Positions 1 to 8,046 of a stretch of 16,765 bases of DNA are shown here, piece by piece. This DNA is from Pseudomonadota bacterium (GTDB lineage Bacteria; Pseudomonadota; Alphaproteobacteria; Sphingomonadales; Sphingomonadaceae), in assembly GCA_023445495.1 (NCBI GenBank), contig JAEXLC010000314.1, positions 1 through 16,765 of the forward strand, read 5' to 3'. The position numbers and the translations under genes were made by a program. Below the pieces are notes generated by a model that was not told the origin of the DNA, searched no databases, and was given only the letters and a program-made list of their open reading frames with translations. Each line of letters starts with the position of its first letter. The stretch's first letter is position 1.

Positions 1-663
1 GGCGACGTGCTCGCCAATCGCCTGGCCGACCGGCTGCAGACCGCGGGCCTCTATGCCCGCGCCGCCGAACTGCTCACCTACCAGCTCACCCAGCGCGCGC
101 AGGACGTGGCGCAGGGCCCGCTCTCGGTGCGCGTCGCGACGCTGCAGATCCTGGCCGGCCGCCCCGACCTGGCGCTCAAGGCGCTGCAGAACAGCGAGCA
201 GCCCAGCTATTCCGACCAGATGCGCTGGGACCGCAAGCGGATGGAAGCCGTCGCGCTCCACCGGCTGGGCAAGGACGATGCCGCCGCCGCCGCGCTGGAC
301 GGCGTGCCGGACGGCGCCGCGGTACGCGCCGAGATCCACTGGCGCACCCAGGACTGGGGCAGCTTCGTCACCGAGAGCGAGAAGAGCCTGCCCGCCGCCA
401 AGGGCGCGCTGGGCGCCCCGCAACAGGCGGCGGTGCTGCGCTATGCCGTCGCGCTGGCGATGACCAGCCGCGAGGACAAGCTGCGCGCGCTGCACGGCCG
501 CTATGCCGGCGCGTTCAAGGGCCTGCCCAGCGCCGGCGCCTTCGACATGCTGACCGCCAGCCTGGACAAGATCGACCCCGCCAAGCTCGACGCCGCGATC
601 GCCGCGATCCCCGAGGCGAGCCCGGCCGGCGCGATCGGCGACCTGCTCGATGCGGGCGGCTGA
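1..663 (+). CDS. C-terminal part of a helical-repeat (TPR-like) protein, 5' end outside the window
   Basis: The reading frame is open from base 1 and stops with TGA at 661-663, giving the last 220 residues of a longer protein. The sequence is alanine-rich and made of short amphipathic helices, such as the stretches around ARAAELLTYQL, ALKALQNSEQ and AVALHRLGKDDAAAAAL, as in tetratricopeptide or related helical repeats. I see no catalytic motif and no membrane segment in this part. The methionine at codon 3 is GTG/CTC context inside the frame and is probably not the real start. It lies next to flagellar genes, and TPR-like proteins are common beside sphingomonad flagellar clusters, so a flagellar or motility role is possible. 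That is inference. It is transcribed towards the minus-strand gene that follows. Confidence 0.75.
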   Translation, partial: GDVLANRLADRLQTAGLYARAAELLTYQLTQRAQDVAQGPLSVRVATLQILAGRPDLALKALQNSEQPSYSDQMRWDRKRMEAVALHRLGKDDAAAAALDGVPDGAAVRAEIHWRTQDWGSFVTESEKSLPAAKGALGAPQQAAVLRYAVALAMTSREDKLRALHGRYAGAFKGLPSAGAFDMLTASLDKIDPAKLDAAIAAIPEASPAGAIGDLLDAGG

Positions 664-758
664 GGGCTAATTCGAGGGTGAGGCGTGCGCGCCGATGGTG
701 CGCCGCCTGTGCCAATCATGCAGAATCCAGCGTTGCAAGCGCCCGGCGCGCCAAGCAC

Positions 759-1193
759 CTATTGTGTGGCGAAGGCATCGCACGCGATCGCTTCGATCGG
801 CTTTTCGGACGCCAGCAGCACGATGATACTCCGCGCCTCGCGCGCGCTACCCATGCGATCCGTGGCCAGCCGAACCTCCCCTGCCCCCTTGGGAAAGGAC
901 GGAGCGAAAATGGCGTTCCACGACAGCCCCTCATGCACGTCGCGCGTGACGGCGGCATCGGACAGGATCCGGGCCGAAACCAGATAGGCATGGCGAAGAT
1001 CGGCGTCGCCGCGGATATAGCCCCCGCCTAGCGATGTGTGCGTCCTGGCGAAGCCGAGCTCGACCGGCCGCAGGCTGCACGGTGCCATGTCCGCGAATTT
1101 CGAGGCATCCGCCCATTCGAGCGGCAATATCCTGGCGCGATTGGCTGGCGGCGTGGTGTCCTGCGCCAGGAGCAGCAACGATAACAGTAGCAT
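759..1193 (-). CDS. Small secreted protein of unknown function
   Basis: This 144-residue protein starts with MLLLSLLLLAQDTTPPA, a short hydrophobic run followed by a polar, proline-containing region, which looks like a signal peptide with cleavage near AQ-DT. The mature part is about 125 residues, with no further membrane segment and two cysteines (in APCSL and IACDA) that could form a disulfide in the periplasm. I do not recognise a family. The ATG at 1193-1191 has a modest ribosome binding site (GAGGG, 4 bases upstream), and there is no alternative in-frame start nearby. It lies downstream of the flgL terminator on the same strand and converges on the partial gene at the left end. Several shadow frames overlap it; this one is preferred because of the plausible signal peptide and protein-like composition. 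Confidence 0.6.
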   Translation of the reverse strand: MLLLSLLLLAQDTTPPANRARILPLEWADASKFADMAPCSLRPVELGFARTHTSLGGGYIRGDADLRHAYLVSARILSDAAVTRDVHEGLSWNAIFAPSFPKGAGEVRLATDRMGSAREARSIIVLLASEKPIEAIACDAFATQ

Positions 1194-1216
1194 GGAGCCC
1201 TCGAGCCTGGAGCCCC

Positions 1217-1222
1217 ATTCTA
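1217..1222 (-). promoter_or_regulatory. Possible -10 box for the small secreted-protein gene
   Basis: On the minus strand TAGAAT matches TATAAT at five of six positions. It sits between the flgL terminator and the start codon at 1193, which would give a 5' leader of about 15-20 bases. No convincing -35 hexamer is visible at the right distance, so this is weak. Confidence 0.25.
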
Positions 1223-1237
1223 TGCCCGCGGGCCGGG

Positions 1238-1272
1238 AAAAGAAAAACCCCGGAGGACACTGTCCTCCGGGG
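1238..1272 (-). terminator. Intrinsic terminator of the flgE-flgK-flgL operon
   Basis: The span 1248-1272 is a perfect 12-bp inverted repeat (arms CCCCGGAGGACA and TGTCCTCCGGGG) around one central base. Read on the minus strand it is followed by TTTTTCTTTT (1247-1238), the uridine tract of a Rho-independent terminator. It begins 26 bases after the flgL stop codon. The opposite strand has no uridine tract, so it works in one direction only. Confidence 0.93.
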
Positions 1273-1298
1273 TCTGTCCCTGTGTTCGAAGCCGGGGC

Positions 1299-2207
1299 TT
1301 ACTTCAGATAGTTGGTCAGGTTCAGGCCCGAGAGCTGGGCGAAGACCGAGTAGCTGGCCTCGAGCACGCTCTTCTGCTGGGCGAGGTCGATCGCGACCTG
1401 GCCGAGATCGGCGTCCTCATTTTCCTGGATCACGTTCTTCAGCACCAGCCCGCGCTCCTCGCCGCGCGAGGCGAGCGTGTCGACCTGGTTCTGCTTGCGG
1501 CCGTTCTCGGCATTGACGGCACGCAGGTCGCCAAGGCCGGTATCGAGCTGCGCCACCGCCTGCTTGATCGAATCGAGCTGCGTGCTGGTGAGCTTGGTGC
1601 CGATCGTGCCGGCGCCGCCGAGGGTGCGGAACGCCTCATAGAGATTGGCGCCGATCTCGCTCGCGCCGACGCCGTACTTGACGTCGACGCCGTCCGCGAC
1701 GCGGGCATTGGCCTTCACATTGTCGTTGTGGAAGGCATTGGCGCCCGGCGTGGCAGCCGCATCGGCGAGCGTGTTCACCGAGAAGGGCGCCTGGTCGATC
1801 TGGCTGCCGCCGAACAGCGGCGTGCCGCCTTCCGAGGCGTTGAGCGAGGTGCGGAACTGGTCGAAAGCGGTCTGGATCGCTTCCTGGAGGCCGGCGGAAT
1901 CGCCGGTGCCGACCGCGTTCATCAGGCTGGTGCGCAGGTCCGAGGTCGCGTCCTCGATGCCTTCCATGTTCGCCTGGTAGAGCGAAAGCGTGGTGCCGAC
2001 GCGCTTCGAGACGGTGGACTGCGCTTCCTGGCGGGCGAGCAGCGTGTGCGCCGAGAGGTTGCGCACCGACTCGGTGCCGAGATCGGCGAAGGTCGCGGCC
2101 TTCTTGCCGGTCGAAAGCTGGGTCTGGGTCGAGGCCAGCTTCTCCTGGGCGCGCATGATCGCGCTGGACATGGTGGTCTGGAGCGGAATGGTAGCGACGC
2201 GGGTCAT
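1299..2207 (-). CDS. flgL: Flagellar hook-filament junction protein FlgL (HAP3)
   Basis: FlgL is a flagellin-like structural protein that joins the hook to the filament outside the cell after export through the flagellar type III system. The 302 residues are the usual length. The N-terminal helix region (about residues 1-75, MTRVATIPLQTTMSSAIMRAQ onwards, with LSTGKK) and the C-terminal helix region (about 230-302, ending SVFAQLSGLNLTNYLK) are the conserved D0/D1 parts shared by flagellins and FlgL. The middle is variable. The ATG has a good ribosome binding site (AGAAGGGAAGA). It is the last gene of the operon, 23 bases after flgK, and is followed by a strong terminator. The order flgK-flgL separates it from true flagellin, which would usually lie elsewhere. 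Confidence 0.92.
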   Translation of the reverse strand: MTRVATIPLQTTMSSAIMRAQEKLASTQTQLSTGKKAATFADLGTESVRNLSAHTLLARQEAQSTVSKRVGTTLSLYQANMEGIEDATSDLRTSLMNAVGTGDSAGLQEAIQTAFDQFRTSLNASEGGTPLFGGSQIDQAPFSVNTLADAAATPGANAFHNDNVKANARVADGVDVKYGVGASEIGANLYEAFRTLGGAGTIGTKLTSTQLDSIKQAVAQLDTGLGDLRAVNAENGRKQNQVDTLASRGEERGLVLKNVIQENEDADLGQVAIDLAQQKSVLEASYSVFAQLSGLNLTNYLK

Positions 2208-2230
2208 GGGTCTTCCCTTCTTTCTGGCCC

Positions 2231-4312
2231 TTAGCGGAGCATGCCGAGGAGCGTGTCGTACATGTCGTTCGCGGTGCTGATGACGCGCGCGGCGGCGGAG
2301 TAGCTGTTCTGCAACACGACCATCTGCGAGAGTTCCTCGTCGATGTTGACGCCGGCGAAGCTGTCGCGACGGTTGATCGCGTCGGCGCTGCGCGCCGAGG
2401 CATCGGCGAGCCGGCCCTTGGCCTGGCTGGCGTCGAGGCCGACACGGCCCATCAGGTTGCTGGCAAAGGCATCGACCGTGGACTTGCCGTCCTTGCCGAG
2501 ATCAATCGCGCTGCCGAGCTTGTTGACGAACGCGGTCGCGCCGCGCGTGTCGCCCGAGCCGAGCGCCTTGGCGCCGACCGCGACGTCCTGCAGCTGGGCG
2601 AGGCCCAGCTTCGACGGATCGGCGAGGATCTCCGGCCGCACCTCGGCCGTGCCGAGCCCGCTCGATGCGCCGGTGAGGTTCATCATCTGCGAGAAGGAGC
2701 GGCCGGTGCCGAAGCGATTGGTCGAATCCGCCGGGATCGACAGCGTCGCGCCCGCAACGTTCGCCGAAGGCTGGAAGCGCATCCGGCCGGCATCGTCGAG
2801 CGAGAAGGTGCCGAAATTGGCGAGCGGGCTGGCGTTGAGGTCGTTGACCATGTCGCCGACGGTGCCGCCGGCGGCGGGCGACAGCGTGTAGCTGGTCAGC
2901 GCCCGGCCCGAGCTGTCGCGCAGCACGATCTGCGCGGTCTCGCCCGTAGCAAAGCCATGCGGATCGCTTGCGACAAGACCCGAGGGGACCAGCGAGCTGC
3001 TGTCGCTGCGGACGAGGTCGTTGAGGCCGAAGAACTGCGAGACGCCCTGCCCGGCGCGCGCGCTGGGCTTGGTCGCGTCCTGGCCGATCGCCACGCCGTT
3101 GCCGGCGCCGGTGGCGTTGATGGTGAGCGTGCCGTTGACGAAGCTCGCCGTGCCGGCGCCGCCCAGGCCCGTATTGATCGCGTTGACCATGTCGTCGACC
3201 GTCGCGGTCGGGCCCAGCGCATCGAAATCGATCTTGGTGCTGGCGACGAGCGTGCCGTCGGCCTTGGTCACCGCGAAGGTCGCCGCGCCGGTGAAGCCCA
3301 GCCGGTCGCTACCGACCAGGCCGCTGTTGCGGCCGGTCAGGCTGGCGGGCGGCGGCACGGTGCTGCTGGCGTTGGAAACCGCGTTCAGCGCCTGGGACAG
3401 GCCGGTGAACAGCGTGCCGAGCTGCTCCTGGACCGCGGGCAGCGCGCGATCGCGCAGATCGAGCAGGCCGCCGAGCTTGCCGCCGATCGCGGCGGAATCG
3501 ATCTTGTCGCCGGTCGCCGCATCGGGCTGGGCCAGGCGGATCTCGATCGGGGGATAGGTCGCCTGCGAGACCGAGCCGCTGCTCGGATAGGAGAGCTGGC
3601 GCAGGCGCTTGTCGAGCAGAGTCTGGCCGTTGCCGGTCTCGATCGAGACCCGGCCGTCCGGCTGGTCGCGGATGGTGACCTGCATCAGCCCGCTCAGCTC
3701 CTGGAGCGCGCTCATCCGCTGGTCGGCGGCGCCGCCGGCGCTGCGGCCAAGGCCGGTCGCCTGGGCGATCGTGCCGTTCAGGTCGTGGATGCGCTGGAGC
3801 AGCGAATTGATCTTGTCGACCGAATAGCCGACTTCCGACTCCACGTCGGCGCGCAGCTGGGACACGTCATTGTCCATCTGCTGCATCGAAGTGATCGCGT
3901 CCTGCACGTCGTTGGTGAACTGCGCCACCGTCTGCGTGGAAGCGAGCGAGCCCGTCATCGCCACGGCCGAGGCCGAGACGGCGTCGAGGCGCGCCGGGAG
4001 GCCCGAAGAGGCTCCCGGCTGCCCGAGCAGCGCCTGCATGCGATCGAGATAGTTGGAAACCACTTCCGAACGGCCGAGATCGCCCGCCCGGCTATAGACC
4101 GTCGCTTCGAGGAACCGGTCGGCGACGCGGGTGGGCTCGCCCACCACCACGCCGCTGACCTGCCCCGCGACCACGCCCGTGGTGAGGCTGACGCGCTCGC
4201 GCGCATAGCCGGCCACCCCGACATTCGCGATGTTGTTGGAAACCGAGCGAAGTCCGGCCTGAGCAGCTGTCAGGCCGGAAATCGCGGTACCGAGAATGTC
4301 GTTGAGCGCCAT
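2231..4312 (-). CDS. flgK: Flagellar hook-associated protein FlgK (HAP1)
   Basis: FlgK sits between hook and FlgL and is exported by the flagellar secretion system. The N-terminus (MALNDILGTAISGLTAAQAG followed by LRSVSNNIANVGVAGYARERV) is the classical rod/hook-family signature, with the SNNIAN motif. The C-terminus (DEELSQMVVLQNSYSAAARV, then ISTANDMYDTLLGMLR) is the matching coiled-coil end. At 693 residues it is longer than the enterobacterial protein (about 550). The extra length lies in the variable central domain (roughly 330-560), which is rich in Gly, Ala, Ser and Thr, as expected for a surface-exposed region. The ATG follows a good AGGGGAT ribosome binding site. It starts 25 bases after the flgE stop, so one transcript is likely. 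Confidence 0.95.
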   Translation of the reverse strand: MALNDILGTAISGLTAAQAGLRSVSNNIANVGVAGYARERVSLTTGVVAGQVSGVVVGEPTRVADRFLEATVYSRAGDLGRSEVVSNYLDRMQALLGQPGASSGLPARLDAVSASAVAMTGSLASTQTVAQFTNDVQDAITSMQQMDNDVSQLRADVESEVGYSVDKINSLLQRIHDLNGTIAQATGLGRSAGGAADQRMSALQELSGLMQVTIRDQPDGRVSIETGNGQTLLDKRLRQLSYPSSGSVSQATYPPIEIRLAQPDAATGDKIDSAAIGGKLGGLLDLRDRALPAVQEQLGTLFTGLSQALNAVSNASSTVPPPASLTGRNSGLVGSDRLGFTGAATFAVTKADGTLVASTKIDFDALGPTATVDDMVNAINTGLGGAGTASFVNGTLTINATGAGNGVAIGQDATKPSARAGQGVSQFFGLNDLVRSDSSSLVPSGLVASDPHGFATGETAQIVLRDSSGRALTSYTLSPAAGGTVGDMVNDLNASPLANFGTFSLDDAGRMRFQPSANVAGATLSIPADSTNRFGTGRSFSQMMNLTGASSGLGTAEVRPEILADPSKLGLAQLQDVAVGAKALGSGDTRGATAFVNKLGSAIDLGKDGKSTVDAFASNLMGRVGLDASQAKGRLADASARSADAINRRDSFAGVNIDEELSQMVVLQNSYSAAARVISTANDMYDTLLGMLR

Positions 4313-4337
4313 GATCCCCTGCGTTCAGTCTAGAGTT

Positions 4338-5696
4338 TTAGCGCTTCAGGTCGCTGACTTCGCGCAGCATGTCGTCCACCGTCGTGATGATCTTCGACGA
4401 TGCGCTATAGGCGCGCTGGAAGCGGATCATGTTGGTGAACTCGCTCGCCAGGTCGACTGTCGAGGCTTCGAGCGAGTTCGCCGCGATGGCGCCCGCGCCA
4501 AGCTCGCCCGGCTCGTTCAGCGTGAAGCCGCCCGAGGTGCGGCTGGCGGTATAGGCATTGCCCGAGACGCGGGTGAGGCCATCCGGGTTCTGGAAGGTCG
4601 CCAGCGGCAGCTGGAACACCGCCCGGGTGGTGCCGTCGTCGAACACCGCGTTGACGAGACCGTCCTTGGTGATTTCGATCGTCGACAGGTTGCCGAGCGT
4701 GCCGCCATCGGTGTTGCCCGAGATCAGCGAGCTCGGCTGACCGAACTGGGTGAGACCGTCGATCTTGCCGTCGCTGCCCAGCTCGAGCTTGATCGGCACC
4801 GACGATGCCTGGTTCGAATAGGTGATATCCAGCGCGCTGTTCAGCCAGCTGCCCGACGGAAGGTCGAGGCTGCCGTCCGGCTTGAAGTTGACGTCGCCGC
4901 CGGCGACGAAGCCGGTGGTGCTCGGCACGGCCGGGGTCACGCTAGTGTCCATCACGTCCTTGGCCGGGACCGAATAGACTTCGGCCTTCCACGCGTTCGG
5001 GCCGGTCTTGATGAAGGCCATATTCAACGTGTGCGAACCGCCCTGCTGGTCATAGACGGTGAACGAGCGCTGGAACTGGTTCTCGGTCTTCGGCGTGTAG
5101 GTGTTGTCCGCGGCATATTTCGCCAGGTCGCCCAGGGCATAGGTGCCGGCTGCCGGCGAAACGTCGGTCGCGGTGTTGAGGTTGATGCGCGCCTGGATGC
5201 GCGACGTCGCCGCCGCGGTGCCGGTCAGGTCGCTGACGCGAATCGCTTCCAGGTCGTCGACATTGCCGGTGTTGTTGTACTTGCCCTCGGCGTCGAGGCG
5301 ATAGCCGTACAGGTACAGGCCGGTCGCCGGGTTCTTCAGATAGCCTTCCTCGTCGGCGCGGAACGAACCGGCGCGGGTGAAGGCGACCTCGCCCTTGCCG
5401 CCGGCGGCGGTGCGGGTCACGAAGAAGCCCTTGCCGTCGATGGCGATGTCGGTGCTGCTGCTCGAAGCCTGCATCATGCCCTGCTTCGAGATCATCGCGG
5501 TCGGCGCGGCGACGACGCCGCCAGCCGAATAGCTCGAACGGGCACGGCCGTCCGTGACCATCGTCTTGAACTGGGCTTCGACGCCCTTGTAGCCGATGGT
5601 GTTGATGTTGGTGATGTTGTCGGCAACCGCTGCCATCGCGCTGGACTGCGCGTTGAGACCGGAAACGCCGGCATAGAGAGCGGAATAGAGGCTCAA
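4338..5696 (-). CDS. flgE: Flagellar hook protein FlgE, TTG start
   Basis: FlgE polymerises into the flexible hook outside the outer membrane. With the TTG at 5696-5694 the protein is 452 residues and begins (M)SLYSALYAGVSGLNAQSSA, then VADNITNINTIGYKG, the standard start of hook proteins. It ends with SLEASTVDLASEFTNMIRFQ and a YSASSKIITTVDDML helix, the standard FlgE end. A longer frame begins at 5840, but its extra 48 residues are arginine-rich and unlike any hook protein. A strong ribosome binding site, GAGGGAG (5711-5705), lies 8 bases before the TTG, so the TTG is chosen. FlgF and FlgG share the termini but are much shorter (about 240-260 residues). It heads the operon with flgK and flgL, and a promoter-like box lies about 50 bases upstream. 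Confidence 0.93.
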   Translation of the reverse strand: MSLYSALYAGVSGLNAQSSAMAAVADNITNINTIGYKGVEAQFKTMVTDGRARSSYSAGGVVAAPTAMISKQGMMQASSSSTDIAIDGKGFFVTRTAAGGKGEVAFTRAGSFRADEEGYLKNPATGLYLYGYRLDAEGKYNNTGNVDDLEAIRVSDLTGTAAATSRIQARINLNTATDVSPAAGTYALGDLAKYAADNTYTPKTENQFQRSFTVYDQQGGSHTLNMAFIKTGPNAWKAEVYSVPAKDVMDTSVTPAVPSTTGFVAGGDVNFKPDGSLDLPSGSWLNSALDITYSNQASSVPIKLELGSDGKIDGLTQFGQPSSLISGNTDGGTLGNLSTIEITKDGLVNAVFDDGTTRAVFQLPLATFQNPDGLTRVSGNAYTASRTSGGFTLNEPGELGAGAIAANSLEASTVDLASEFTNMIRFQRAYSASSKIITTVDDMLREVSDLKR

Positions 5697-5744
5697 GACG
5701 AATACTCCCTCGATGCCCGCGAAACGCGCACGGGCCCACGCCCC

Positions 5745-5755
5745 AATTGTAGGAT
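5745..5755 (-). promoter_or_regulatory. Promoter-like box upstream of flgE, variant of the shared motif
   Basis: On the minus strand the sequence reads ATCCTACAATT, which matches the first ten bases of the shared ATCCTATAATG box with one difference. TACAAT fits a -10 element, and TTGGGG 18 bases further upstream is a weak -35 candidate. Transcription would start near 5739, giving a leader of about 43 bases to the TTG of flgE. Confidence 0.5.
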
Positions 5756-5807
5756 GAGCGCGGCACGGACCCCAACAAAGGCGCAAATAAGATTCGATGG
5801 GCAAAAA

Positions 5808-5836
5808 TTGCCGGGTGCGCGCACGCTGCCCGGCAA
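5808..5836. promoter_or_regulatory. 29-bp dyad immediately upstream of the flbT promoter box
   Basis: The arms TTGCCGGG (5808-5815) and CCCGGCAA (5829-5836) are perfect inverted repeats separated by 13 bases that contain TGCGCGCA, itself a palindrome. A third GGCAA lies at 5800-5804, inverted to the first arm. The dyad covers roughly -49 to -21 relative to a start predicted from the box at 5841-5851, where a -35 hexamer would be and where none is visible. An activator or repressor site is the simplest reading. The GGCAA half-sites vaguely recall the ftr sites of the Caulobacter regulator FlbD, but I cannot verify that resemblance. Confidence 0.5.
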
Positions 5837-5840
5837 ACAC

Positions 5841-5851
5841 ATCCTATAATG
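5841..5851 (+). promoter_or_regulatory. Promoter-like box ATCCTATAATG upstream of flbT
   Basis: It contains a perfect TATAAT (5845-5850) and is identical over 11 bp to boxes at 9110-9120 and 10425-10435. Transcription would start near 5857, about 24 bases before the flbT ATG. No -35 hexamer is visible; a long dyad occupies that position. Confidence 0.6.
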
Positions 5852-5880
5852 CAGCCAAACGAACGAAAGGCTGTTTCCCA

Positions 5881-6273
5881 ATGCTTCGCATCACGCTTCG
5901 CGATGGCGAGAAGGCAATCGTCAACGGCGCGGTGATCCGTGCGGTGGGCCGCACCCAGATCGCCGTGGAGAACAAGGTGTCCATCCTGCGCGGTCGCGAG
6001 ATCATGCGCCCCGAGGAAGCCACCACCCCGGCGCGCCAGCTCTATTTCGCCGCCATGCTCGCCTATATCGACCCGGCCAGCCGCGACAGCCACCACGATG
6101 CCGTGGTCGGGCTAGTCGGCGCGCTGATCGCGGCCTTCGACAATCAGGACGCCAAGTCGGCCTGCATCCGTTTCGCCGGCGAGATCGCCCAGGGCGAATA
6201 TTACAAGGCACTGGCGACCGCGCGCGAAGTGATCGCGTTCGAGGACGCCGTCATCGCCCAGCAGGCCGCCTGA
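5881..6273 (+). CDS. flbT: Flagellar biosynthesis regulator FlbT
   Basis: FlbT is an alphaproteobacterial cytoplasmic protein known from Caulobacter as a post-transcriptional regulator of flagellin mRNA. The 130 residues match the family in length (about 135) and pattern: LRITLRDGEKAIVNGAVIR at the N-terminus, then VSILRGREIMRPEEATTPAR, then YFAAMLAYID, and near the end ARFAGEIAQGEYYKAL-type sequence (here IRFAGEIAQGEYYKALATAR). A longer upstream frame adds unlikely residues that would overlap the promoter box; the ATG at 5881 starts exactly where the family starts, with GAAAGG 10 bases upstream. It is the first gene of a plus-strand operon and is divergent from flgE. Its usual partner FlaF is not seen in the window. 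Confidence 0.92.
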   Translation: MLRITLRDGEKAIVNGAVIRAVGRTQIAVENKVSILRGREIMRPEEATTPARQLYFAAMLAYIDPASRDSHHDAVVGLVGALIAAFDNQDAKSACIRFAGEIAQGEYYKALATAREVIAFEDAVIAQQAA

Positions 6274-6283
6274 GGGCCATAAG

Positions 6284-7624
6284 GTGCAGACGCTCGCCAG
6301 CGCAGCCCGTGCGATAAGGGACATGATGCCCGATCGCCGCTTCGGCCGTGTCGTCGCGGTGCGCGGCGCGCTGATCGAAGTGGAAGGGCTCGCCGGCGCC
6401 GCGCAGATCGGCAGCCGCATCGAGATCACTTCGCCCAACGGCATCGTCCAGGCGGAAGTGACCGCGCTCGATCGCGAAGTCGCCTTGTGCCTGCCGTTCG
6501 TCGATCCGCAGGGCGTGGGCCTGGGCGCGCGCGCCGAGCTTGGCGCCGGCCAGTTCAGCGTCCGCCCCTGCCAGGCCTGGCTCGGGCGGATGATCAACGG
6601 GCTCGGCCAGCCGGTGGACGGGCTTGGCCCGCTCCCCAACGGCGCCGACCCGCAGCCGATCAAGGCGCCGCCGCCGGCTGCCGCCAACCGCGCCCGCGTC
6701 GCCGAGCGGATCGAGACGGGCGTGCGCACGCTCGACCTGTTCGTGCCGCTCTGCCGCGGCCAGCGGCTTGGCCTGTTCGCCGGTTCGGGCGTCGGCAAGT
6801 CGGTGCTGCTGTCGATGCTGGCGCGCTGGACCCAGTGCGACGTCGCCGTCATCGGCCTGATCGGCGAGCGCGGCCGCGAAGTGCAGGAGTTCATCGAGGA
6901 CGATCTGGGGCCGGAAGGCATGGCCCGCTCGGTCGTCGTCGTCGCCACCTCCGACGAGCCGGCGCTGATGCGCCGCCAGGCCGCCTGGACCACCCTCGCC
7001 GTCGCCGAGCATTTCCGCGACCAGGGGCTCAACGTGCTGTGCCTGATGGACTCGGTCACCCGCTTCGCGATGGCGCAGCGCGAGATCGGCCTCGCCAGCG
7101 GCGAGCCGCCGGCGACCAAGGGCTATACTCCCACCGTTTTCGCCGAGCTGCCCCGCCTGCTCGAGCGCGCCGGCCCCGGCGAGCCGGGCAAGGGCATGAT
7201 CACCGGCCTGTTCACCGTCCTCGTCGATGGCGACGACCATAATGAGCCGGTCGCCGATGCGGTCCGCGGCATTCTCGACGGCCACGTCGTGATGCGCCGC
7301 GCGATCGCCGAGCGCGGCCGCTATCCGGCGATCGATATCCTCAAGTCCGTCTCGCGCACGCTGCCGCACTGCATGAACGACGAACAGAACGACATCCGCG
7401 TCGGCGCGCGCAAGCTGCTCTCCACCTATACCGACATGGAAGAGATGGTGCGGCTGGGCGCGTACAAGGCCGGTTCCTCGCCCGAGGTCGATCGCGCCGT
7501 CGCGCTCGCGCCCGAGATCGAGAAGATGCTCAACCAGGGCAAGAACGACCAGGGCAGTGCCGATGCCGCCTTCGCCGCGCTCGGCGAGATCGTCGCGCTC
7601 AGCATGGAGATGATGGAGCAATGA
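6284..7624 (+). CDS. fliI: Flagellum-specific ATP synthase FliI (export ATPase)
   Basis: FliI is the hexameric cytoplasmic ATPase that helps unfold and feed substrates to the flagellar type III export gate. The 446 residues match the family length. An N-terminal beta-barrel domain (about 1-95) is followed by the nucleotide-binding domain with Walker A AGSGVGKSV (about 166-174), GLIGERGREVQEF (about 191-203, with the catalytic-type glutamate), and Walker B VLCLMDSVTRFA (about 251-262). ATKGYTPTVFAELPRLLERA and YPAIDILKSVSRT are further typical F1-ATPase-like motifs. The start is GTG, 10 bases after the flbT stop, with GAGGG 7 bases before it. The stop overlaps the next start (ATGA). FliI is told apart from the ATP synthase beta subunit by its flagellar neighbours and by the GVRTLDLFVPLCRGQRLGLF segment. 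Confidence 0.96.
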   Translation: MQTLASAARAIRDMMPDRRFGRVVAVRGALIEVEGLAGAAQIGSRIEITSPNGIVQAEVTALDREVALCLPFVDPQGVGLGARAELGAGQFSVRPCQAWLGRMINGLGQPVDGLGPLPNGADPQPIKAPPPAAANRARVAERIETGVRTLDLFVPLCRGQRLGLFAGSGVGKSVLLSMLARWTQCDVAVIGLIGERGREVQEFIEDDLGPEGMARSVVVVATSDEPALMRRQAAWTTLAVAEHFRDQGLNVLCLMDSVTRFAMAQREIGLASGEPPATKGYTPTVFAELPRLLERAGPGEPGKGMITGLFTVLVDGDDHNEPVADAVRGILDGHVVMRRAIAERGRYPAIDILKSVSRTLPHCMNDEQNDIRVGARKLLSTYTDMEEMVRLGAYKAGSSPEVDRAVALAPEIEKMLNQGKNDQGSADAAFAALGEIVALSMEMMEQ

Positions 7625-8046
7625 CTCCGTTCGACACCGCCCTGCGCGTCCAGCGCCGCGAGGTCGATGCCGTGAAGGTGTCGATCAGCGTCGAGATCGA
7701 GACGATCACCACCCTCAACCACCAGGCGCATGCCCATGACCTGCGCATGCGCGAGGAGCGTGCGCTCGCCGCCACCGTGCCGATCGCCAGCGATGCCTGG
7801 CGGCTGCGGATGAAGGCGGAGCGCGCCCGGCTCGACCACCAGGCCCAGCTCGCCAATGTGCGGCTGACCACGCTGCGTGCCCAGGCCGTCGAGGCCTATG
7901 GCACGATGCGCGCGATCGAAGGTGCCGCCGACCGCTTCAAGGACGAGGCCGAGCGCGTCGCCGCCGGCGCCGAACAGGCGATGATCGACGATATCGCCGC
8001 CGCCAAGCTGGTGATCGCCCGCCGTGCCGCGGAGCGCAGCGCATGA
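7621..8046 (+). CDS. fliJ: FliJ-like flagellar export chaperone
   Basis: The 141-residue protein is almost entirely charged, alanine-rich helix with long heptad-like stretches (for example residues about 15-60 and 65-125) and no membrane segment, as expected for the coiled-coil FliJ that binds the FliI hexamer and the export gate. FliJ is poorly conserved in sequence, so the call rests on length (about 140-150), predicted coiled coil and position directly after fliI with an ATGA overlap. Its own stop overlaps the next start in the same way, which indicates translational coupling. It could be another small coiled-coil flagellar protein, but FliJ is by far the likeliest. Confidence 0.75.
   Translation: MTPFDTALRVQRREVDAVKVSISVEIETITTLNHQAHAHDLRMREERALAATVPIASDAWRLRMKAERARLDHQAQLANVRLTTLRAQAVEAYGTMRAIEGAADRFKDEAERVAAGAEQAMIDDIAAAKLVIARRAAERSA

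Noticed and set aside
664..758. Inverted AGGCG/CGCCT around 680-708 as a terminator of the first gene
   Set aside because: The pairing is interrupted and no T-run follows; GC-rich DNA gives many such matches.
2957..4333. Long open frame of 458 codons on the plus strand opposite flgK, and similar long frames opposite flgE and the xyl genes
   Set aside because: They are antisense shadows of high-GC genes, rich in Arg, Ala and Gly with no family features; the minus-strand flgK and flgE are unmistakable.
5799..5812. GGGCAAAAATTGCC as a sigma-54 promoter (GG and GC elements)
   Set aside because: The distance between GG and GC is nine bases, not ten, and the rest of the consensus is poor. It is better explained as half-sites of the dyad.
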